A stretch of 7,718 bases of DNA from DATLWR01 sp035576205 (lineage in GTDB: Bacteria; Pseudomonadota; Zetaproteobacteria; Mariprofundales; Mariprofundaceae): the NCBI GenBank assembly GCA_035576205.1, contig DATLWR010000120.1, positions 1 to 7,718 on the forward strand, in the 5' to 3' direction. Both the position numbers and the translations under genes were made by a program. Within the stretch, counting starts at the first letter, position 1; each line of letters starts with the position of its first letter. Of this stretch, positions 1 through 7,576 are shown piece after piece. The notes beneath the pieces are model-generated. The model saw nothing but the letters and a program-made list of their open reading frames with translations. It was not told where the DNA came from and did no database searches.

Positions 1-217
1 GCAAGTATGCCCAAAGTTTCCGTGACTCGACCATATTTAGAGCCATGATGGGCAGCCATGTTCCAAGACCATAGATAGTAGACAGCGTGTACAATTGATC
101 GTTGCTGGCATCGCTGAAGATGAAGAAGCGCATCAATAATACGAATGTGACGATGGCCGCCCAAGTGAGCCAATAAATTCGTATCCGAGACTGATGCTCG
201 ATGGTTCTTGTATTCAT
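1..217 (-). CDS. Partial small membrane protein, unrecognised (N-terminal 72 residues; runs off the left edge)
   Basis: An open frame starts with ATG at 217-215 and stays open to the window edge, giving 72 codons without a stop. It begins MNTRTIEHQSRIRIYWLTWA. Two hydrophobic stretches are visible: about residues 14-34 (rich in W, I, V, F, L, ending in MRFFIF) and about 43-60 (around TIYGLGTWLPIMAL). They are separated by a short polar loop with several Asp/Asn, so this is probably an inner-membrane protein with at least two helices. There is no convincing Shine-Dalgarno sequence; GGAAAA lies well upstream and GAG abuts the ATG. A -10-like TATAGT lies at 245-250. Its base composition is much poorer in GC than the genes to the right, which suggests a different origin. 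I do not recognise the family. The coding call rests on the uninterrupted frame plus a protein-like hydrophobic pattern. Confidence 0.5.
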   Translation of the reverse strand, partial: MNTRTIEHQSRIRIYWLTWAAIVTFVLLMRFFIFSDASNDQLYTLSTIYGLGTWLPIMALNMVESRKLWAYL

Positions 218-264
218 CTCAAATTAGATTTTTCCAAAAGGCAGACTATAGCCTAAAGTTCGAA

Positions 265-290
265 TGTCCGCTTTTGGCCGAAAACGGACA
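265..290. repeat. 26-bp near-perfect palindrome in the intergenic gap
   Basis: The two halves pair around the central GGCC (centre 277/278). The outer arms TGTCCG and CGGACA match exactly, and 22 of 26 positions are symmetric; the mismatches are two C/T-type pairs. It lies between the convergent-side end of the DUF4197 gene (stop at 325) and the divergently placed start of the partial membrane gene (217). It has no T tract on either strand, so it is not a classic intrinsic terminator. It could be an operator, because it occupies the -35 area upstream of TATAGT at 245-250. It could also be a copy of a dispersed intergenic palindrome, or an end of a mobile segment. The pairing is seen directly; the role is inference. 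Confidence 0.6.
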
Positions 291-324
291 CTCAACAAAC
301 TATTGAAATGGATGCTCCCGGAAA

Positions 325-1053
325 TTACCGGCCGAAAACCTTGCGCAGCAATTCGGTGGTGCGGGCAGCGGGATCGTGGCGGATCTTCGCCTCCTCGCCG
401 GCCAGGATGGTGAACATCCCCTGCAGTGCCATGCGCGTCGCATAGGCATCCAGATCGTCCTTCAGGTAGCCGCCGATGAACGGGATGCTGGCGTATTTCG
501 ACGAAAAGCTGCGCCAGCTGTGCACGGCGCCGGATTTCTCCAGCTCCTTGTGCACCAGCGGCGTGAAGGCCCCCGTCAGATCGCCGGTGGTCTTGCGCTC
601 GAAATAGCGCGTCGCGGCATCGTCCGGCCCTTTCCAGATCTCCTTCACATCGGCGAAGGTCATCTCCTTGATCGCCTTGAGGAAGATCGGCTTGGCCAGC
701 GGCACGGCCGTCTCGGCCGCCCGGTTCAGCCGCAGTTCGAGATCATCGGCATATTTGCCGTAGCCGGCCTTGCGCAGGATCGCCGCCGGGCGCTGCAGCG
801 AATCAGGCAGCGGGATACGGATATGCGGATTCTTCCAGTAGCCGTCCAGCGTGCCGATCTGATGCACCGTGCGGCTGGTCCCCTTCTCCAGCGCCTCTTT
901 CAGGCCGGCAGTGATATCGGTATTGCTCAGCGATCCCGATCCGCCACTGCCACCGGACAGGGCGCCGAGAATATCGTCGAACATCGACGCCGAGCTGCCG
1001 GTCGGCAATGCGACGGTCAGCAGGGCGAGCAGCCCAAGCCGGTAGAAACGCAT
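325..1053 (-). CDS. DUF4197 domain-containing exported protein
   Basis: A 242-residue protein of the DUF4197 family, whose function is unknown. The N-terminus has a Sec-type signal peptide: basic MRFYR, a hydrophobic core at residues 6-16 and a likely cleavage near GSSA/SMFDD (about residue 22), so the mature protein should be periplasmic or envelope-associated. A Gly/Ser-rich linker (33-43) is followed by the all-alpha DUF4197 body, recognisable by TDITAGLKEALEKGT (45-59), the MTFADVKEIWKG segment (131-142), ATRYFERKT (147-155) and the C-terminal YATRMALQGMFTILAGEEAKIR region (about 204-225). The ATG at 1053-1051 is chosen over an upstream in-frame ATG (1095) because it begins the signal peptide. 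It also shares its first base with the icd stop codon (TGATG), with AAAGG as ribosome site inside icd. This arrangement predicts translational coupling to icd. It is the last gene of the cluster. Confidence 0.88.
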   Translation of the reverse strand: MRFYRLGLLALLTVALPTGSSASMFDDILGALSGGSGGSGSLSNTDITAGLKEALEKGTSRTVHQIGTLDGYWKNPHIRIPLPDSLQRPAAILRKAGYGKYADDLELRLNRAAETAVPLAKPIFLKAIKEMTFADVKEIWKGPDDAATRYFERKTTGDLTGAFTPLVHKELEKSGAVHSWRSFSSKYASIPFIGGYLKDDLDAYATRMALQGMFTILAGEEAKIRHDPAARTTELLRKVFGR

Positions 1054-2795
1054 CAGTAGCCTTTGCGGAACTCCGTGCCGTGGCACTTCGGGCACGGCGG
1101 TACACGGCCGGTCTTCTTGAAGTGGATCTGATGCTTGCAGTTCATGCAGGTCAGCGTGCCGGCACTGGTCACCTCGCCGGAGCGGCAGGTCAGCGCCTTG
1201 CCGGCCCGCTTGGCGATATCGCTCAGCACATTGCCGGCGGCCTGCAACAGCGAGGTCATCGAGGCCAGCGCACCGACGCCGAGACGCGACGGATTCAGCC
1301 GCCCGGCCGCCTCGCTGCGCATCGACTCGGCCATCGTGGCCACATCGCGCTCGAGGAACGCTTTCAGCTTCTTGCCACGCTCCTCGCTGAAGATGCCGGC
1401 CGCCGTCAGCTGCTTGCGCGCCTTCTCCAGCGCCTCGCGGGCGAACTCGCCGCTCTTCTCGGCACCGGCCTCGAACAGCTCCTTGAAGCGGGCGGCCAGC
1501 AGATCGTACTGGTCGGCCTCGGCAGCCGCCTCCGCCACGTCGTCCATATGCGCGATGATGGCGTCGCCGAACTCGGAGGTGGAAAGCTTGGTGGCTCCCT
1601 CCATCAGCCGCTCGAAATCGTAGGTGACCGTCTTCGCGGCAATCGAACCATTGATGCCCTTCAGGATCAGGTCGGCGGCTTCCGTCCAGCCCATGTAGCG
1701 CAGCATCATCTCGCCGGAAAGGATCACCGACGACGGATTGACCATGTCCTTGTTGGCGTACTTCGGCGCCGTGCCGTGCGTCGCCTCGAAGATGGCATGG
1801 CCGCTCATGTAGTTGATATTAGCGCCCGGCGCGATACCGATACCGCCGACCTGGGCGGCCAGCGCGTCGGAGATGTAGTCGCCGTTCAGGTTCAGCGTGG
1901 CGATCACGTCGAACTCCTTGGCACGGGTCAGCACCTGCTGCAGCGCGATGTCGGCGATAGCGTCCTTGATGACAATCCCATTGGGCAATTCGCACCACGG
2001 GCCGCCGTCAATCTCCTTGGCACCGAACTCCTTCTTGGCCAGCTCGTAACCCCAGTTGCGGAAGCCACCCTCGGTGAACTTCATGATGTTGCCCTTGTGC
2101 ACCAGCGTCACCGACTTGCGGCCGTTGTCGATGGCGTACTGGATGGCGGCGCGCACCAGGCGCTCGGTGCCCTCGCGGGAGACCGGCTTGATGCCGATGC
2201 CGGAGGATTCGGGGAAGCGGATCTTCTTGACCCCCATCTCCTTCTGCAGGAAGTCGATCACCTTCTTCACTTCCGGGGTGCCGGTCGCCCACTCGATGCC
2301 GGCATAGATATCCTCGGAGTTCTCGCGGAAGATCACCATGTCGACATCTTCCGGGCGCTTCACCGGGCTCGGCACGCCGTCGAAATACTTCACCGGGCGC
2401 AGGCAGACATAGAGGTCGAGCTTCTGGCGCAGCGCCACATTCAGCGAGGTGATGCCGCCGCCGATCGGCGTGGTCAGCGGCCCCTTCAGGCCGACGAGGT
2501 ATTCCGAGAAGGCATCCAGCGTCTCCTGCGGCAGCCAGGCGTCATCGGTCTTGCCGTACATGTTCCACGACTTCTCGCCGGCGAAGACCTCCATCCAGGC
2601 GATCTTGCGCTTGCCTGCGTAGGCTTTTTCCACTGCGGCATCGAGCACGCGCTGCGAGGCACGCCAGATGTCCGGGCCGGTGCCGTCGCCCTCGATGAAG
2701 GCGATGATCGGTTGATCAGGCACATTGAGCTTGCCGTCCTTGCCCATGGTGATCTTCTCGCCGGTCGCGGGCACGCGAATCTTGTCAAATGCCAT
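1053..2795 (-). CDS. icd: NADP-dependent isocitrate dehydrogenase with C-terminal zinc-ribbon extension
   Basis: Cytosolic TCA-cycle enzyme that oxidatively decarboxylates isocitrate to 2-oxoglutarate with NADP+. Residues 1-417 closely follow E. coli-type Icd. They include the substrate and phosphorylation loop GGGITSLNVALRQ (Ser117, equivalent to E. coli Ser113, target of AceK), Arg123, Arg133, Arg157, Tyr164 in ENSEDIYAGIE, Lys234 in LVHKGN, and metal ligands Asp282, Asp306 and Asp310. NADP-specific residues Lys345, Tyr346, Val352 and Arg396 are also present. The canonical enzyme ends at about Met417, but the frame continues to 580 residues. The added part holds a charged helical region (about 425-495) and a zinc ribbon, Cys550-x2-Cys553 ... 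Cys568-x2-Cys571. The ATG at 2795 has a good ribosome site (AAGAGG, 2803-2808, 7 bases away). It follows the lipoprotein gene by 29 bases, so co-transcription with aspS is likely. The enzyme identity is secure; the role of the extension is unknown. Confidence 0.97.
   Translation of the reverse strand: MAFDKIRVPATGEKITMGKDGKLNVPDQPIIAFIEGDGTGPDIWRASQRVLDAAVEKAYAGKRKIAWMEVFAGEKSWNMYGKTDDAWLPQETLDAFSEYLVGLKGPLTTPIGGGITSLNVALRQKLDLYVCLRPVKYFDGVPSPVKRPEDVDMVIFRENSEDIYAGIEWATGTPEVKKVIDFLQKEMGVKKIRFPESSGIGIKPVSREGTERLVRAAIQYAIDNGRKSVTLVHKGNIMKFTEGGFRNWGYELAKKEFGAKEIDGGPWCELPNGIVIKDAIADIALQQVLTRAKEFDVIATLNLNGDYISDALAAQVGGIGIAPGANINYMSGHAIFEATHGTAPKYANKDMVNPSSVILSGEMMLRYMGWTEAADLILKGINGSIAAKTVTYDFERLMEGATKLSTSEFGDAIIAHMDDVAEAAAEADQYDLLAARFKELFEAGAEKSGEFAREALEKARKQLTAAGIFSEERGKKLKAFLERDVATMAESMRSEAAGRLNPSRLGVGALASMTSLLQAAGNVLSDIAKRAGKALTCRSGEVTSAGTLTCMNCKHQIHFKKTGRVPPCPKCHGTEFRKGY
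1056..1544 (-). other. Zinc-ribbon (DUF1451-like) domain fused to Icd, residues 418-580
   Basis: This is the part of the icd frame beyond the point where E. coli Icd ends (the Met of its ENM tail aligns with Met417). Residues 428-495 look like one or two long amphipathic helices rich in Ala, Glu, Lys and Arg, including a turn at AAGIFSEERGKKLKAFLERD. A small Gly/Ala-rich region (498-535) follows, then CRSGEVTSAGTLTCMNCKH and PPCPKCHGTEF. The pattern of helical region, then SGEV, then a CxxC-CxxC ribbon near the C-terminus, resembles stand-alone proteins of the DUF1451 zinc-ribbon family known in gammaproteobacteria. I see no ribosome binding site ahead of Met417 or later internal Met codons, so it is probably made only as part of Icd. 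The cysteine layout is seen directly; family membership is by recollection of the pattern. Confidence 0.7.
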
Positions 2796-2802
2796 GATGT
2801 AA

Positions 2803-2808
2803 CCTCTT
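2803..2808 (-). promoter_or_regulatory. Ribosome binding site of icd
   Basis: AAGAGG on the minus strand, seven bases before the ATG at 2795. It supports the start that gives the E. coli-like N-terminus. Confidence 0.7.
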
Positions 2809-2824
2809 CAGCTTTTCGATTGGA

Positions 2825-3112
2825 TTATTGGGATTGCTTGATTCTGGCCGCCCATTGCGCCTGACGCTTGGCCTCGATGGCCTTCTGCCGGGCGAACTCG
2901 TAGCGCTCCTGCTTGATCGCGTCGGAAGCCTCCTGCAGGGCCTGTTCGGCGCTCTGCAGATAGAATTCGGCACGGGGCTGCTGGCCCTGCATCTCCTTGG
3001 CTGTTTTCAATGCCGAACGCGCCTCGGCCATCTCCTGCACAGGAGGCTGGGTGGCACAGGCCGAAATCATGAGCACAAACAGCAGCAGAGACAGTCGTCG
3101 CATGCCTTGCAT
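2825..3112 (-). CDS. Small DUF4398-type lipoprotein
   Basis: A 95-residue protein with a lipoprotein signal: MQGMRR, hydrophobic LSLLLFVLM, then lipobox ISAC with the lipidated Cys19. The mature part is about 77 residues, almost entirely helical, and carries heptad-like Ala/Glu/Lys/Gln repeats (AEARSALKTAKEM, SAEQALQEASDAI, EFARQKAIEAKRQAQ). This matches the DUF4398 type of lipoprotein, whose helical domain often also precedes OmpA-like domains in larger proteins; here it stands alone. Expected location is the outer or inner membrane, facing the periplasm. The ATG at 3112 is preferred because GAAGG stands six bases before it. An earlier ATG (3139) would add nine residues ahead of the signal peptide, and a later one (3103) has poor spacing. 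It lies 45 bases after aspS and 29 before icd. No function can be assigned. Confidence 0.82.
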   Translation of the reverse strand: MQGMRRLSLLLFVLMISACATQPPVQEMAEARSALKTAKEMQGQQPRAEFYLQSAEQALQEASDAIKQERYEFARQKAIEAKRQAQWAARIKQSQ

Positions 3113-3139
3113 GATTGACCTTCGGCGGGCGGTTGTCAA
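3111..3139 (-). promoter_or_regulatory. Possible internal promoter before the lipoprotein gene
   Basis: On the minus strand a perfect TTGACA (3139-3134) is followed, after 17 bases, by AATCAT (3116-3111), which matches four of six -10 positions. The -10 overlaps the preferred lipoprotein ATG (3112), so a transcript from here would start near 3104. It would serve icd, or a nearly leaderless lipoprotein message from the ATG at 3103, rather than the start at 3112. It may be chance. Confidence 0.28.
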
Positions 3140-3157
3140 AGTGCGGAAATTCTCCGC

Positions 3158-4942
<1,785 letters not shown>

Positions 4943-4952
4943 GGTGCTGCAA

Positions 4953-4957
4953 CCTCC
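4953..4957 (-). promoter_or_regulatory. Ribosome binding site of aspS
   Basis: Strong GGAGG (GGAGGTT context) on the minus strand, ten bases ahead of the aspS ATG. The spacing is a little long, but no better site exists near the start. Confidence 0.65.
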
Positions 4958-5018
4958 AATCTGAGAGCCCGCGAGGCCGGCGCCCTGACATCAGGCGGCC
5001 CCGAAAACAGGCGCGCGC

Positions 5019-5047
5019 AGACTAGCGTTCCGCCCCCTTGCAGGCAA
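5019..5047 (-). promoter_or_regulatory. Candidate sigma70-type promoter of the aspS cluster
   Basis: In the 130-base gap between the preceding gene's stop (5073) and aspS (4942), the minus strand shows TTGCCT (5047-5042), a 17-base spacer and TAGTCT (5024-5019). The matches are four of six and three of six to consensus, with ideal spacing. Transcription would start near 5012 and give a leader of about 70 bases. That leader includes an imperfect hairpin (CCGCCTG and CAGGGCG around 4981-4998) ahead of the ribosome site. The gap holds no other gene. Confidence 0.4.
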
Positions 5048-5072
5048 AGGCCAAGAAATCAGGCCGGCAGTA

Positions 5073-5735
5073 TCAGGAGCGGTGCTTGCTTCGCGGCGGC
5101 AATAGCGGCTTGTCGTCCCACTGTTCGAAATCGGGCACCAGCCTCTTGCCCTGCTCGGCGACGGCCATCCACATATGCGGCCGCAACACCTTCAGCTGCC
5201 GGAAGGCATGCCGCAGCAGGCGGAGCATCTCGGGCGACGGCTTGCTGCCGGTTTCGGCGAGCATGTTGAGACAGACGATGTAGAGGTTCAGTTCGAAGGG
5301 ATGCGTTTCGAAATGCTGCTTCAATCCTTCATAGACGGCCGCCGTATCGCCGCGCGTATAGAGCCGGTGCAGCTCCAGCAATGCATCCATGCGGCTGTCG
5401 GCGTCGGGATCGCGAAGCCGCTCGTGCCGCCGCCGCAATGCGGTGACCGGCTCGCTGGGCAACGCGTCCTCCTCGAACACCGTCCTGCGGTCGGAAAGCC
5501 ATTTCAGCGACCGCCACCGCCTCCAGACCCAGGCCGCCATGGCCAGCAACAGTGCCGCGGCAGCGAACCGGAGAGACGCGAACGGCCCGGAATGTTTCTC
5601 ATGGGAAACATCCGCCCAGTCGGCTGCCAGGCTTTCGTCGATATGCAGCGACGGCTCGGCAGCAGCCACGAGCCAGCCGCCGGTATCCGGCAACAGGGCT
5701 GAAAATATATCCAGACAATCGATCGGCAAAATCAT
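5073..5735 (-). CDS. Hypothetical single-pass membrane protein with helical C-terminal domain
   Basis: A 220-residue protein that I do not recognise. Residues 1-50 are mostly polar or acidic without a cleavable signal. Residues 53-71 (FASLRFAAAALLLAMAAWV) form one clear membrane helix, followed at once by WRRWRSLK. The positive-inside rule therefore puts the N-terminal part in the periplasm and the C-terminal ~145 residues in the cytoplasm. That cytoplasmic part is helical, with TPR-like spacing (RMDALLELHRLYTRGD, AAVYEGLKQHFETHPFELNL, YIVCLNMLAETGS). The topology (periplasmic segment, TM, cytoplasmic helical repeats) recalls FimV-type proteins, but I see no diagnostic motif. The frame is open further upstream (to 5873), but that part overlaps the aminotransferase gene. 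The ATG at 5735, 28 bases after that gene's stop, is the natural start, although its ribosome site is weak. It is probably co-transcribed with the aminotransferase. Confidence 0.72.
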   Translation of the reverse strand: MILPIDCLDIFSALLPDTGGWLVAAAEPSLHIDESLAADWADVSHEKHSGPFASLRFAAAALLLAMAAWVWRRWRSLKWLSDRRTVFEEDALPSEPVTALRRRHERLRDPDADSRMDALLELHRLYTRGDTAAVYEGLKQHFETHPFELNLYIVCLNMLAETGSKPSPEMLRLLRHAFRQLKVLRPHMWMAVAEQGKRLVPDFEQWDDKPLLPPRSKHRS

Positions 5736-5748
5736 CGCGGCGCAGCTT

Positions 5749-5764
5749 ACCGGAATACTCCGGT
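5749..5764 (-). other. Short perfect hairpin at the aminotransferase stop
   Basis: ACCGGA and TCCGGT pair perfectly across a four-base loop (ATAC on the plus strand). The hairpin begins on the stop codon of the aminotransferase and lies 13 bases before the start of the next gene. There is no following T run, so it is not a standard terminator. It could stabilise an mRNA end or affect initiation at 5735. Confidence 0.35.
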
Positions 5765-6918
5765 CAGCGTAACGCCTGATCTGTTGGCCTGTGTCGACAG
5801 GCCGCAGCACGCGAAACCGCGCGCTGCAACTGCTCCGCCGCGGTATGGAAATGCGGCGAGAAACGGATGCCACCGGCCCGATGTGCGCAGATCACGCCCT
5901 CGTCCATCAACTGCCGGTAGATGGCCGCGTGCGCTGCCGCATCCAGCCCCTCGAAGCGGAAACTGACGATGCCGGCATGGCGCACCTCATCCCTCGGTGT
6001 CAGCAAGCAAACATCCGGCAGTTCGTCGAGCAGTTCGATCAGCAAGCCGGCATTGGCCAGCACGCACCGCTCCACCTCCGCCATGCCCACCTCCTCCAGC
6101 AGGCTCAACGAAGCGTTCAGCGCCACGATGCCGAGCATGTTCGGGCTGCCAGGCTCGAAGCACCGGGCAGACTTCGCCGGCGTCCATTCCGGCCGGTCGA
6201 AATCGCCGGCCTGCTCGACCATGTGCCAGCCGAACTGGGTGAGCTCCAGCTGCTCGCGTGCCGCAGGTTTGCTGTAGAACACCGCCAGCCCCTCCGGCCC
6301 GAGCATCCACTTGTGGCCATCGGCGACAACGAAATCGGCATGGCAGGCAAGGACATCGAAACGGATCGCGCCGAGCGACTGGATCGCATCGATGCAGAAG
6401 AGAATGCCACGCGCCCGGCATGCCTCGCCGAGGCGCTCCAGATCGAGCCGCAAACCGGTAGCGTATTCGACCGACGAAACCGACAGCAGCCGCGTGCGGG
6501 CGTCGAGCGCCCCGATGATCGCCGCTTCCGGGTCGTCGCCGGAGATATCGGCGGCACGGAACTCGACCCCCTGCTTCGCCAGCGACTGCCAGACGATACG
6601 GTTGGAGGGAAACTCCTGATCGGTGGAGACGACATTGTCGCCCGCCCGCCAGTCGAGCCCGTAGGCGATCAGCGACAGCCCTTCGGAGGTGTTCTTGACG
6701 AGCGCGATGTCGTCGCGGCTTTCGGCATTCAGCAGTCGCTGCAGGCGGCCGCGCAGCTCGCGCTCGGTCTTCAGCCATTCCGGATAGTCGGCCGCGCCCC
6801 GCCGCGCGTTCTGCCGGGCAAATGCCGCCACCGCTGCGGCCGTCCGCTCCGGCCAGGGGGCCACGGCGGCATGGTTGAGGTAGACGAGCGACGGATCGAG
6901 CGGGAATTCGTCAAGCAT
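5764..6918 (-). CDS. Class V-fold PLP-dependent aminotransferase / desulfurase-like enzyme
   Basis: A 384-residue fold-type I PLP enzyme of the class V aminotransferase superfamily (NifS, SufS, kynureninase, isopenicillin N epimerase relatives). Visible marks: the N-terminal YLNHAAVAPWP (13-23); the cofactor-contacting KNTSEGLSL (75-83); FCIDAIQSLGA (174-184) with Asp177 and Gln180 over the PLP ring; DGHKWMLGPEG (200-210) with Schiff-base Lys203; and FEPGSPN (254-260). The C-terminal RAGGIRFSPHFHT (347-359) binds the substrate carboxylate in this family. The mobile Cys loop typical of SufS-type cysteine desulfurases (RxGHHCA) is not evident; the nearest is CAHRAGG with Cys344. The substrate therefore cannot be named. 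ATG at 6918 is used; an in-frame TTG at 6930 with AGGG upstream is an alternative that would add four residues. It is transcribed divergently from pncA. Confidence 0.9.
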   Translation of the reverse strand: MLDEFPLDPSLVYLNHAAVAPWPERTAAAVAAFARQNARRGAADYPEWLKTERELRGRLQRLLNAESRDDIALVKNTSEGLSLIAYGLDWRAGDNVVSTDQEFPSNRIVWQSLAKQGVEFRAADISGDDPEAAIIGALDARTRLLSVSSVEYATGLRLDLERLGEACRARGILFCIDAIQSLGAIRFDVLACHADFVVADGHKWMLGPEGLAVFYSKPAAREQLELTQFGWHMVEQAGDFDRPEWTPAKSARCFEPGSPNMLGIVALNASLSLLEEVGMAEVERCVLANAGLLIELLDELPDVCLLTPRDEVRHAGIVSFRFEGLDAAAHAAIYRQLMDEGVICAHRAGGIRFSPHFHTAAEQLQRAVSRAAACRHRPTDQALR

Positions 6919-6981
6919 GCGGCCATTCAAACCGCACCCTGGCCGACTTGCAACCGGACTGCAGCTGGGCTACATCCAGAC

Positions 6982-6987
6982 AGGGGG
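6982..6987 (+). promoter_or_regulatory. Ribosome binding site of pncA
   Basis: AGGGGG seven bases before the ATG at 6995. It decides between this start and the open frame that extends further upstream. Confidence 0.6.
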
Positions 6988-6994
6988 TGTGCCC

Positions 6995-7576
6995 ATGACG
7001 ATCCGGTTCGATGTTGGCGATGCACTCATCGTGGGAGACGTACAAAACGATTTCCTGCCGGGAGGCTCCCTGGCCGTGTCGGGCGGTGATGAGGTGATCG
7101 CACCGCTGAACCGCTGCATGGAGCAATTCCATGCGCAGGGACTGCCGATCGTTGCCGTACGTGACTGGCATCCGGAACACCACTGCTCGTTCCAGGAGCG
7201 CGGTGGCCCATGGCCGCCGCACTGCGTGCAAAACACGCACGGCGCCGAATATGCGCCCGGCCTGCGGCTGCCTGAAGGTACGCACGCGGTCATCAAGGGC
7301 ACCCTGCCGGACAAGGATGCCTATTCCGCCTTCGACGGTACCGGCCTGCACGCCTGGCTCAGGGAGCAGGATGTCGAGCGGCTGTTTGTCGGCGGCCTGT
7401 GCACCGATTATTGCGTAAGACAGACCACGCCCGATGCCCGCAAGCTGGGTTATGAGGTGTACGTGCTGGTGGATGCGGTGCGCGCCGTCAGTGCCGATAC
7501 CGAAGATGCCGCCTTCGACGAGATGCGGCTTGCCGGTGCCCATCCGGTCAGCAGCGACGAGTTGCTGCCGGCATGA
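6995..7576 (+). CDS. pncA: Nicotinamidase (isochorismatase-fold)
   Basis: Cytosolic hydrolase that deamidates nicotinamide to nicotinate and ammonia, the first step of NAD salvage by the Preiss-Handler route. It has 193 residues of the isochorismatase-like fold. The catalytic triad is visible: Asp15 in GDVQNDF, Lys101 in VIKGT and nucleophile Cys140 in CTDYCVRQT. Metal-site residues Asp57, His59, His63 and His76 lie in VRDWHPEHHCSF and WPPHC, as in PncA proteins. The ATG at 6995 is chosen because AGGGGG stands seven bases upstream and the protein starts directly with the first beta strand; the frame is open further upstream (to 6917) but that part overlaps the divergent aminotransferase. Its stop codon overlaps the ATG of the next gene, the following enzyme in the pathway. 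That pairing strongly favours nicotinamidase over other members of the fold. Confidence 0.94.
   Translation: MTIRFDVGDALIVGDVQNDFLPGGSLAVSGGDEVIAPLNRCMEQFHAQGLPIVAVRDWHPEHHCSFQERGGPWPPHCVQNTHGAEYAPGLRLPEGTHAVIKGTLPDKDAYSAFDGTGLHAWLREQDVERLFVGGLCTDYCVRQTTPDARKLGYEVYVLVDAVRAVSADTEDAAFDEMRLAGAHPVSSDELLPA

Noticed and set aside
265..290. Palindrome considered as the intrinsic terminator of the DUF4197 gene
   Set aside because: No T tract follows on the minus strand, so it fails the usual rule, although a role in 3' end processing cannot be excluded.
1008..2864. 618-codon open frame on the plus strand opposite icd
   Set aside because: It is the antisense shadow of icd: the translation is rich in His, Arg, Leu and Gln as expected for the complement of GC-rich codons, with no recognisable domain, while the minus frame is a clear Icd.
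4981..4998. Imperfect inverted repeat ahead of aspS considered as a terminator or T-box-like leader
   Set aside because: The stem is short and bulged and has no T run. No specifier or antiterminator structure of a T-box is visible, and T-boxes are not expected in proteobacteria.
5736..5873. N-terminal extension of the one-TM protein up to the ATG at 5873
   Set aside because: It would overlap the aminotransferase by more than 100 bases, and the added residues are Arg/Ser-rich and shadow-like. The ATG at 5735 fits gene spacing better.
6948..6976. TTGCAA with TACATC at 17-base spacing as the pncA promoter
   Set aside because: The match is weak at -10 and the predicted start would fall inside the ribosome site, leaving almost no leader. 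It is not supported enough to list.
5791..7089. 432-codon open frame on the plus strand opposite the aminotransferase
   Set aside because: An antisense shadow that also runs out of frame into pncA; no domain is recognisable.
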